From CAZYBG01 sp964645155 (GTDB lineage: Bacteria > Pseudomonadota > Alphaproteobacteria > Rhodobacterales > Rhodobacteraceae): a DNA stretch of 29,923 nt. The position numbers were made by a program, and so were the translations under genes. Numbering within the stretch: the stretch's first letter is position 1; every line of letters begins with the position of its first letter. Below the pieces are notes generated by a model. The model had not been told where the DNA came from. It made no database searches and saw only the letters and a program-made list of their open reading frames with translations. This document shows, one piece after another, positions 24,084 through 29,923 of the stretch. Location: NCBI GenBank assembly GCA_964645155.1, contig CAZYBG010000034.1:1-29923 (forward strand). Reading direction: 5' to 3'.

Positions 24084-25460
24084 GTGAAGATCATCATCTG
24101 CGGCGCAGGCCAGGTCGGCTGGCAGATCGCGCGCCACCTCGCCGGCGAGAACAACGACGTCACGGTGATCGACAGCAACGCCGACCTGATCCGGCGCGCG
24201 ACCGACGCCCTCGACGTGCAGGGCGTGGCGGGCTTCGCCTCCTATCCCGACGTGCTGGAGCGGGCCGGCGCGCGGGACGCCGACATGATCATCGCGGCGA
24301 CCCATTCCGACGAGGTGAACATGGTCACCTGCCAGGTCGCCCATTCGGTGTTCAGCGTGCCGCGCAAGATCGCGCGGCTGCGCGCGCCGTCCTACCGCAA
24401 CGCCATCTACTCCGATCTCTACCGGCGCGAACACATGCCGATCGACGTGGTGATCTCGCCCGAGCGCGAGGTGGCCGAGGCGGCGCTTCAGCGGCTGGCC
24501 GCGCCGGCGGCCTTCGACACCGAGAGCTTTCTCGGCGGCGGCGCGCAGCTTCTGGGTATCGCGCTCGACGCCGACTGCCCGGTGCTGAACACGCCGCTGC
24601 GGCAGCTGACCGATCTGTTCTCGACGCTGCGCGCCATCGTCGTCGGCGTCCGGCGCGAGGAGCGCCTGTTCGCGCCCGAGCCCGAGGACCAGCTGTTCGC
24701 CGAAGACCAGATCTACGTCATCAGCCACACCGAAGACATGAACCGCACCCTGGAAATCTTTGGCAAGACGACGAAAAAGCAGGAGCGCATAATCATCATC
24801 GGCGGCGGTAACGTGGGCCTCGCGGTGGCGCAGGCGCTCGAGAAGCGGACCGACCGGGTCCGCGCCAAGGTGATCGAGCGCAACCGCGCCCAGGCCGAAC
24901 GCGCCGCGGATGCGCTGGAGCGCACCATCGTGCTGCACGGCGACGGGCTCGACGTGGCGATCCTCGCCGAGGCGAACGTGCAGAAGGCCGATGCCGTGCT
25001 CTGCGTGACCGACGACGACAAGGTGAACCTGCTGGCCGCGGTGCGCGCGAAGTCCGAAGGCTGCCCGATGGCGATCGCGCTTGTCAACGACCCGACGCTG
25101 GTGCCGCTGATGGGCCCGCTGGACATCGACGCCTACATCAACCCCCGCGCCACCACGGTCAGCTCGATCCTGCGGCACATCCGGCACGGGCGGGTGCGCA
25201 ACGTCTACTCGATCGGCGATGCCGAGGCCGAGGTGATCGAGGCGCAGGTGCTCTCCACCTCGCCGATCGCCGGCCGGACGATCCGCGAGATCGAGTTTCC
25301 CGAAGGCGTCCTCGTCGGCGCAGTGCAGAAGGGGCGCAAGGTCATGAAGCCGGCAAGCGACATGCGGATCGACGACGGAGACGTCATCCTGCTCTTCGCG
25401 ATGGCGCCCGACGTGCCCGAGGTCGAGCGGCTCCTGCAAGTGTCGATCGACTTCTTCTGA
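24084..25460 (+). CDS. trkA: Trk system potassium uptake protein TrkA
   Basis: A 458-residue peripheral protein that gates TrkH and binds NAD(H) or ATP. It holds two copies of RCK_N plus RCK_C: the first Rossmann motif is GAGQVG at residues 7-12 and the second is GGGNVG near residues 238-243. RCK_C follows each, the last ending in VLVGAVQKGRKVMKPASDM. GTG 24084 has GGAGAGG upstream. trkH begins 4 nt after the stop, so the two are one unit. The position after ntrX is a conserved alphaproteobacterial arrangement. Confidence 0.96.
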   Translation: MKIIICGAGQVGWQIARHLAGENNDVTVIDSNADLIRRATDALDVQGVAGFASYPDVLERAGARDADMIIAATHSDEVNMVTCQVAHSVFSVPRKIARLRAPSYRNAIYSDLYRREHMPIDVVISPEREVAEAALQRLAAPAAFDTESFLGGGAQLLGIALDADCPVLNTPLRQLTDLFSTLRAIVVGVRREERLFAPEPEDQLFAEDQIYVISHTEDMNRTLEIFGKTTKKQERIIIIGGGNVGLAVAQALEKRTDRVRAKVIERNRAQAERAADALERTIVLHGDGLDVAILAEANVQKADAVLCVTDDDKVNLLAAVRAKSEGCPMAIALVNDPTLVPLMGPLDIDAYINPRATTVSSILRHIRHGRVRNVYSIGDAEAEVIEAQVLSTSPIAGRTIREIEFPEGVLVGAVQKGRKVMKPASDMRIDDGDVILLFAMAPDVPEVERLLQVSIDFF

Positions 25461-25464
25461 GCCG

Positions 25465-26988
25465 ATGCGCCGCCTTCTCGACCTGCCGCTCCTCGTGCTC
25501 CTCGTCGGCGTCGCGGGCCTTGCGATGCTGGTGCCGGCTGCGCACGGCGCGGCGGTGGGCGACTGGCGGGTGGCGCGGACGTTTCTCTATGCCGGCACGC
25601 TGACGCTGTTTCTGACCGCGCTCCTCGGCTTCGCCACGTCCGGCGTGCAGCCGCGCCGCGTGGCGCGCAGCCAGCTGATCGCGCTGGTCGGCGCCTATCT
25701 GATGCTGCCGCTGGTGATGGCGGTGCCGTTCTACGAGGCGCTGCCCGACACCCGCTTCCTCAACGCCTGGTTCGAGATGGTCTCGTGCCTGACCACGACC
25801 GGGTCCAGCGTCTACGACGAACCCGGCCGGCTGCCGCCGTCGCTGCATCTCTGGCGCGGCCTTGTCGGCTGGCTCGGCGGGTTCTTCGTGTGGGTCGCCG
25901 CGGTGGCGCTGCTCGCGCCGATGAACCTCGGCGGGTTCGAGGTCGGCTCGTCGGACAGCGCCGGGGCAGGGGTCGCCGCTGGCGGCGGCGTCGGCAACCG
26001 CCCGCCGCGCGAGGCCGCCGACCGGGTCGGCCGGGCGGTGCGGGCGCTGGCGCCGGTCTACCTGGTCCTCACCGGCACGCTCTGGATGCTGCTGATCCTC
26101 GCCGGGGCCGGGGCGATGCCGGCGCTGGTCCATGCCATGGCGACGCTCTCGACCTCGGGCATCTCGGCGACCGGCGGGCTCGAAGGCGCCGGTGCCGGCG
26201 TCGCGGGAGAGATCGCGGTGGCGGCGTTCCTCGTCTTCGCGCTGTCGCGCTGCACCTTCACCGGCGTCACCGCGCCCGGCCTGGCCCGCCGGTTGTCGGA
26301 CGACCACGAGCTGCGGCTCGGCCTCTTCCTCGTCGCCGCGGTGCCGGCGTTCCTGTTCCTGCGGCACTGGCTCGGCGCCGTCGAGACCGGCGACGGGGGC
26401 GCCGTCGGCCTCGCCTTCCGCGCGCTCTGGGGCTCGATCTTCACGGTGCTGTCGTTCCTGACGACCACGGGCTTCGTCTCGACCGACTGGGCCGATGCGC
26501 GCGGCTGGTCCGGCCTCGAGACGCCGAGCGTGCTGCTGATGGGCCTCGCCGTCCTCGGCGGCGGCGTCGGCACCACGGCGGGCGGCGTCAAGCTGCTCCG
26601 CGTCTGGGCGCTCTACACCCATTCGGCGCGCGAAATCGAGCGGCTCGTCTATCCTTCCTCGATCGGCGGCGCGGGCGCCGATGCGCGGCGGCTCCGCCGG
26701 CAGGGCGCCGAGATCGCCTGGATCTTCTTCATGCTGTTCGCGATGTCGATCGCGCTGGTCTCGGCCGCCTTCGCCTTCGCCGGGCTCGACTTCCAGACCG
26801 CGATGACGCTGACCGTGGCCGCACTTTCGACGACCGGGCCGATCGCCGATATCGGCGCGGCGGGGCCGGTCGCGCTGCCGGCGCTGCCGGACGCGGCCAA
26901 GGGCATCATGATGGCGGCGATGATCCTCGGCCGGCTCGAGACGCTGGCGCTGATCGCGCTTCTCAACCCCGATTTCTGGCGGTCGTGA
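25465..26988 (+). CDS. trkH: Trk system potassium transporter membrane subunit TrkH
   Basis: A 507-residue inner-membrane protein with about ten hydrophobic segments and four selectivity-filter repeats: SCLTTTGSSV, LSTSGISATGG, FLTTTGFVSTD and ALSTTGPIADI. This four-fold M-P-M layout is that of the TrkH/KtrB potassium channel-transporters. TTAGGVKLLRV and the C-terminal LGRLETLALIALLNPDFWRS are family marks. It lies 4 nt after trkA, its regulatory partner. Confidence 0.96.
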   Translation: MRRLLDLPLLVLLVGVAGLAMLVPAAHGAAVGDWRVARTFLYAGTLTLFLTALLGFATSGVQPRRVARSQLIALVGAYLMLPLVMAVPFYEALPDTRFLNAWFEMVSCLTTTGSSVYDEPGRLPPSLHLWRGLVGWLGGFFVWVAAVALLAPMNLGGFEVGSSDSAGAGVAAGGGVGNRPPREAADRVGRAVRALAPVYLVLTGTLWMLLILAGAGAMPALVHAMATLSTSGISATGGLEGAGAGVAGEIAVAAFLVFALSRCTFTGVTAPGLARRLSDDHELRLGLFLVAAVPAFLFLRHWLGAVETGDGGAVGLAFRALWGSIFTVLSFLTTTGFVSTDWADARGWSGLETPSVLLMGLAVLGGGVGTTAGGVKLLRVWALYTHSAREIERLVYPSSIGGAGADARRLRRQGAEIAWIFFMLFAMSIALVSAAFAFAGLDFQTAMTLTVAALSTTGPIADIGAAGPVALPALPDAAKGIMMAAMILGRLETLALIALLNPDFWRS

Positions 26989-27124
26989 GCGGGTTTCGCC
27001 GGTAGGGCCGTAACGGACTGATTTTCTGTCTGGAATCTTCCGTTATCGCACGACATACTCGGCTGGGAACGTCGCAGAACGGTTCCGCCGTGGGGGCGGG
27101 CGAAATAAAAAAAGGCTGTGAACG
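26989..27124 (+). promoter_or_regulatory. trkH-hfq spacer with inverted repeats and an A-rich Hfq-type leader
   Basis: This 136-bp spacer is less GC-rich than its flanks. It holds a 7-bp inverted repeat, TAACGGA (27011-27017) and TCCGTTA (27039-27045), and a smaller one, GGAAC (27066-27070) and GTTCC (27082-27086). It also has four consecutive A-R-N triplets AAT AAA AAA AGG at 27104-27115 that include the hfq Shine-Dalgarno. Hfq's distal face binds ARN repeats, so autorepression is plausible. No clear -35/-10 pair was found, though a promoter here is likely. Confidence 0.45.
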
Positions 27125-27358
27125 ATGGCTGGAGACAAACAGAACCTTCAGGACGCGTTCCTGAATCACGTCCGCAAGACGAAGGTTCCGGTGACGATCT
27201 TCCTGATCAACGGCGTCAAGCTGCAGGGCGTCATCACCTGGTTCGACAACTTCTGCGTGCTGCTCCGCCGCGACGGTCAGTCGCAGCTTGTCTACAAGCA
27301 TGCGATATCGACCATCATGCCGGGCCAGCCGATCAGCCTGTACGAGGGCGAAGACTGA
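27125..27358 (+). CDS. hfq: RNA chaperone Hfq
   Basis: A 77-residue Sm-like protein that forms a hexamer and pairs small RNAs with mRNAs. The first Sm motif is VPVTIFLINGVKLQGVITWF and the second is YKHAISTIMP, with the key Tyr-Lys-His of the proximal RNA site. The first helix (LQDAFLNHVRK) and Gln8-like NLQ are as in E. coli. The C-terminal tail is short, as in alphaproteobacteria. AAGG 27112-27115 serves as Shine-Dalgarno within an A-rich tract. hflX follows directly and overlaps by 4 nt. Confidence 0.98.
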   Translation: MAGDKQNLQDAFLNHVRKTKVPVTIFLINGVKLQGVITWFDNFCVLLRRDGQSQLVYKHAISTIMPGQPISLYEGED

Positions 27359-28638
27359 AGCCGCCCGAGGATCGCACCCCGCGCCAGACGCGCGCCTGGG
27401 TCCTGCACCCCGACCTGACCTCGGAGCGCGACCGCCGCCCGCCGGGCCCCGCGCTGGAGGAGGCCGTGGCACTCGCCGCGGCGCTGCCGGGCCTCGACAT
27501 CGTCGGCGCCGAGGTCGTGCCGCTGCCCAAGGTGCGCGCGGGCCATCTCTTCGGCTCGGGCAAGACCGGGGAGCTGAAGGAGCGGTTCAAGGCGGCCGAG
27601 GTCGAACTGGTGCTGGTCGACGGGGCGGTCACCCCGGTCCAGCAGCGCAACCTCGAGAAGGAATGGGGCCTGAAGCTCCTCGACCGGACCGGCCTTATCC
27701 TCGAGATCTTCGCCGACCGGGCCCGCACCCGCGAGGGCGTGCTGCAGGTCGACCTCGCGGCGCTGTCCTACCAGCGCACGCGCCTCGTCCGGGCCTGGAC
27801 CCATCTCGAGCGCCAGCGCGGCGGGTTCGGCTTCGTCGGCGGCCCCGGCGAGACGCAGATCGAGGCCGATCGCCGCGCCATCGGCGAGCAGATCCTCAAG
27901 CTCAAGCGCCAGCTCGGCAAGGTGGTGCGCACCCGCGCGCTGCACCGCGCCGCCCGGCGGAAGGTGCCGTTCCCGGTCGTGGCGCTGGTCGGCTACACCA
28001 ATGCCGGCAAGTCGACGCTGTTCAACCGGCTGACCGGGGCCGAGGTGCTGGCGAAGGACATGCTGTTCGCCACGCTCGACCCGACGATGCGGGCGGTGAC
28101 GCTGCCCTCGGGCCTCAGGGTCATCCTCTCCGACACCGTGGGCTTCATCTCCGACCTGCCGACGCAGCTTGTCGCCGCGTTCCGCGCGACGCTCGAGGAG
28201 GTGCTCGAGGCCGACCTGATCCTCCATGTCCGCGACGTGGCTCACCCCGACAGCATCGCGCAGGCGGCCGACGTCGCGGCGATCCTGGCCGAGCTTGGCG
28301 TGGCCGGGACGACGCCGCTGATCGAGGTCTGGAACAAGATCGACCTGCTGCCGGCGGCCGAGCGCGCCGCGCACGCGACCCAGGCCGACCGGACCCCGCA
28401 GGTCTTCGCGGTCTCGGCGCTGACCGGCGAGGGGCTGGCCGAGCTGACCGGCGCGGTGACCCGGGTGCTCGATGCCGAGCGCACGGTCACCACGCTGCAG
28501 CTGCCCTATGCCGAAGGCCGGCGCCGCGCCTGGCTCCACGCCGAGGGCGTGGTGACGGGCGAGCACGATGACGGCGCCGTCCACCACGTGACGGTGCGAT
28601 GGACGGCGCGGCAGAAGGCGCGGTTCGAGGCGCTCTAG
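27355..28638 (+). CDS. hflX: Ribosome-splitting GTPase HflX
   Basis: About 427 residues of an Obg-HflX GTPase that acts on stalled 70S ribosomes. The N-terminal domain has RAWVLHPD, VRAGHLFGSGKTGELKE and GPGETQIEADRRAIGEQI. The G domain has GYTNAGKSTLF (G1), LDPTMR (switch), DTVGFI (G3), NKID (G4) and SALTGEG (G5). Family similarity begins at TRAWVLHPD, yet no ATG, GTG or TTG lies between the hfq stop and that block. The best start is CTG 27355, overlapping the hfq TGA (CTGA), with GAGGG 6 nt upstream. The next conventional start, GTG 27466 with GGAGGAGG, would drop 37 conserved residues. Confidence 0.9.
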   Translation: MKPPEDRTPRQTRAWVLHPDLTSERDRRPPGPALEEAVALAAALPGLDIVGAEVVPLPKVRAGHLFGSGKTGELKERFKAAEVELVLVDGAVTPVQQRNLEKEWGLKLLDRTGLILEIFADRARTREGVLQVDLAALSYQRTRLVRAWTHLERQRGGFGFVGGPGETQIEADRRAIGEQILKLKRQLGKVVRTRALHRAARRKVPFPVVALVGYTNAGKSTLFNRLTGAEVLAKDMLFATLDPTMRAVTLPSGLRVILSDTVGFISDLPTQLVAAFRATLEEVLEADLILHVRDVAHPDSIAQAADVAAILAELGVAGTTPLIEVWNKIDLLPAAERAAHATQADRTPQVFAVSALTGEGLAELTGAVTRVLDAERTVTTLQLPYAEGRRRAWLHAEGVVTGEHDDGAVHHVTVRWTARQKARFEAL

Positions 28639-28669
28639 CCCCGCCCGCCGGCCCGCCGGCAGGAATTCC

Positions 28670-28698
28670 TTGAGGCGCGCCGCCCCTGCGCCTACGCT
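28670..28698 (+). promoter_or_regulatory. Sigma70-type promoter of the binding-protein gene
   Basis: TTGAGG (28670-28675), exactly 17 nt, then TACGCT (28693-28698) lie 38-66 bp before the ATG. Both boxes are good alphaproteobacterial matches, and the start site would leave a leader of about 30 nt with AGGGGA as Shine-Dalgarno. Confidence 0.6.
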
Positions 28699-28735
28699 TT
28701 GGCCACAGCAAAAAAACCGACAGGGGATCATCATC

Positions 28736-29779
28736 ATGCACAGAATACGCCTGCTCGCGGCGGCGCTCGGCACCCTCGCCCTGCCTGCCGCGGCCGCCGA
28801 CCCCGACCTCACGGTCTTCGACTGGTCGGGCTACGAGGACCCGAACTTCTTCCAGGCCTATATCGAGAAGCATGGCACGAACCCGACCTTCGCGTTCTTC
28901 GGCGACGACGACGACGCCTTCCAGAAGCTCGCCTCGGGCTTTCGCGCCGATGTCTCGCATCCGTGCTCGCAGATGGTCTCCAAGTTCCGCGACGCCGGCC
29001 TGGTCGAACCCTGGGACACGGACCGGATCGAGAATTTCGATGCCCTGAACGCGGAGTTCATGGATTCCACGATCTTCAGCGACGACGGGGGGGTCTGGTA
29101 CATCCCCGCGGAATGGGGCGCGACCGCGATCGCCTACAACACCGAGGCGGTGCCCGAGGCCGATGTCCAGTCGCTCCAGGTCTTCGTCGATCCGGCCTAT
29201 GCCGGGCGCATCTCGCTGCCCGACAACAACGACGATGTCTGGGCGCTCGCCTATCTCGCGACCGGCGTGAGCGACTGGACGGAGGTGACCGAGGAGCAGT
29301 TCCAGGCCGCCGGCGAATGGCTGCGCCTGGCCCACGAGAATGTCCGCGCCTACTGGGCCGACGGGGCGGAGCTGGCGCAGCTGATGGCGACGGGCGAGGT
29401 GGTGCTGGCCTGGGCCTGGAACGAGACGCCGACGACGATGGTCGCCGAGGGCCACCCGATCGCCTTCGAGCGCGAGCCGGCCGAGGGCTCCTCGACCTGG
29501 TTCTGCGGCTATGTCAACCTCAAGGACGGCCCGGGGAGCGAGGACAAGGCCTACGACTTCATGAACGCCTGGCTCGAGGACCGCACCGCGGCCTATATCG
29601 TCGAGAACTGGGGCTACGGGCATTCCAACACCGCCGCCGTCGACGCGCTCGACCCGGTGCTGGTCGAGTCGGTCGGCCTCGGGCCGGTCGAGGCGCCGAT
29701 CCTCGCGCAGAAGCCGATGGACAACACCCTGCGCGACCGGATGCTCGCCGAGTTCGAGAAGATCAAGGCCGGGTTCTGA
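28736..29779 (+). CDS. PotD/PotF-like periplasmic substrate-binding protein
   Basis: A 347-residue periplasmic protein with a signal peptide (MHRIRLLAAALGTLALPAAA then ADP). The mature start LTVFDWSGYEDPNFF, GVWYIPAEWGATAIAYNTE and the central YAGRISLPDNNDD are typical of extracellular solute-binding family 1 proteins of the polyamine (spermidine/putrescine) type. ATG 28736 is preceded by AGGGGA. No permease or ATPase gene lies next to it in the window: HflX is upstream and a putative RNA gene downstream, so it is an orphan whose transporter must be elsewhere. The ligand is unknown; polyamine or another amino compound is likely. Confidence 0.88.
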   Translation: MHRIRLLAAALGTLALPAAAADPDLTVFDWSGYEDPNFFQAYIEKHGTNPTFAFFGDDDDAFQKLASGFRADVSHPCSQMVSKFRDAGLVEPWDTDRIENFDALNAEFMDSTIFSDDGGVWYIPAEWGATAIAYNTEAVPEADVQSLQVFVDPAYAGRISLPDNNDDVWALAYLATGVSDWTEVTEEQFQAAGEWLRLAHENVRAYWADGAELAQLMATGEVVLAWAWNETPTTMVAEGHPIAFEREPAEGSSTWFCGYVNLKDGPGSEDKAYDFMNAWLEDRTAAYIVENWGYGHSNTAAVDALDPVLVESVGLGPVEAPILAQKPMDNTLRDRMLAEFEKIKAGF

Positions 29780-29794
29780 ACCCGCGCCGGCGGA

Positions 29795-29817
29795 GCAGGG
29801 GCCGTCGGGCCCGCTGC
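29795..29817 (+). terminator. Hairpin downstream of the binding-protein gene
   Basis: GCAG-GGGCC (29795-29803) and GGCCC-G-CTGC (29808-29817) form nine pairs with one bulged G and a 4-nt loop, 15 nt after the stop. No U-tract follows. Placed between the gene and the next promoter, it is a likely transcript end. Confidence 0.5.
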
Positions 29818-29822
29818 GGCGC

Positions 29823-29851
29823 TTGCTGCCGGCGCGCCTTGCCCCTATATC
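29823..29851 (+). promoter_or_regulatory. Promoter of the putative tmRNA gene
   Basis: TTGCTG (29823-29828), a 17-nt spacer and TATATC (29846-29851) form one of the best sigma70-like promoters in the window. No protein start or Shine-Dalgarno follows, which fits a stable RNA. Start of transcription is expected near 29858. Confidence 0.6.
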
Positions 29852-29857
29852 TTGGCT

Positions 29858-29923
29858 GTTCCGGTTCGCCGGGACTATGGCGATAAACGCGCCCGTAATA
29901 AGCGGATCGGACCCGGGGGCGGT
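29858..29923 (+). ncRNA. ssrA: Two-piece (permuted) tmRNA, start of the acceptor segment, cut by the window edge
   Basis: Downstream of the strong promoter comes CGCC (29867-29870), an 8-nt loop and GGCG (29879-29882), then CGGATCGGACCCGGGGGCGGT up to the edge. Alphaproteobacterial tmRNA genes are permuted, with the acceptor RNA encoded first. As I recall, the acceptor ends with a T-stem CCGGG, an unusual loop GGCGGTA, CCCGG and then the acceptor strand and CCA. The last bases here match the T-stem and loop start. The 3' half and coding segment are outside the window, so this is a partial call from memory of the family, not proof. Ends of the RNA are approximate. Confidence 0.5.

Noticed and set aside
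22382..24178. Long minus-strand frame (about 598 codons) opposite ntrX
   Set aside because: Shadow frame of a well-supported gene, with no motif.
27118..27354. hflX starting at GTG 27118, which would overlap all of hfq in another frame
   Set aside because: The added residues are shadow-like and unconserved; overlap of a whole essential-type gene is implausible.
29877..29923. Protein gene starting at ATG 29877
   Set aside because: No Shine-Dalgarno, only 15 codons visible, start lies in a likely RNA hairpin loop and the sequence resembles tmRNA acceptor RNA.

Overview
The window is about 30 kb of very GC-rich, densely coding DNA. Codon use, gene families and gene order all point to an alphaproteobacterium of the order Rhodobacterales (Rhodobacteraceae). 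The strongest evidence is the collinear block dusB(nifR3)-ntrB-ntrC-ntrY-ntrX-trkA-trkH-hfq-hflX, the fused ispDF gene with pgpA and cinA nearby, a divergent DUF6477/DUF6456 pair, and what looks like the start of a permuted two-piece tmRNA gene at the right edge. No insertion sequence, prophage, CRISPR array, tRNA or rRNA is visible. It reads as ordinary chromosome.

Left part (1-8.1 kb). The end of a trimethylamine methyltransferase (MttB) family gene is followed by a run of GGGGCN hexamers that could fold as a G-quadruplex. Next come the divergent DUF6477 and DUF6456 genes, and a lipoprotein with an esterase-like Ser motif. Then comes a classic peroxide-defence pair, catalase katA divergent from oxyR, whose 98-bp spacer holds two N7-spaced inverted repeats. 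Lipoyl synthase lipA follows, convergent with a gene for an outer-membrane beta-barrel protein.

Middle (8.2-16.6 kb). A two-gene operon for a c556/c'-type monohaem cytochrome and a membrane-anchored dihaem cytochrome c is divergent from a LysR regulator, with a perfect 6-5-6 palindrome between them. Hypoxanthine phosphoribosyltransferase and a small one-helix membrane protein are divergent from a Coq10/RatA-type START-domain protein and a secreted PHB-depolymerase-like esterase. The ispDF-pgpA-cinA(pncC) operon is translationally coupled through two 4-nt overlaps. A MarR regulator is divergent from a DUF1428 gene and a glutathione S-transferase gene, with a GTTGAT-N5-ATCAAC operator candidate.

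Right part (16.7-29.9 kb). One long co-directional run encodes tRNA dihydrouridine synthase, the NtrBC and NtrYX nitrogen two-component systems, the TrkA/TrkH potassium uptake proteins, Hfq and the GTPase HflX. Neither NtrC nor NtrX has the GAFTGA sigma54-contact loop. This fits the unusual sigma54-independent NtrC known from Rhodobacter. The hfq leader has four ARN triplets running into its Shine-Dalgarno, which suggests autorepression. hflX has no ATG, GTG or TTG at the expected start and probably begins at a CTG that overlaps the hfq stop. A PotD/F-like periplasmic binding protein gene with its own promoter follows, without a transporter beside it. The window ends just inside the putative ssrA gene.

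I found no convincing undescribed multi-gene system. The most useful leads are regulatory: the OxyR, LysR and MarR operators, the dusB leader structures, the hfq leader, the CTG start of hflX and the missing GAFTGA loops.
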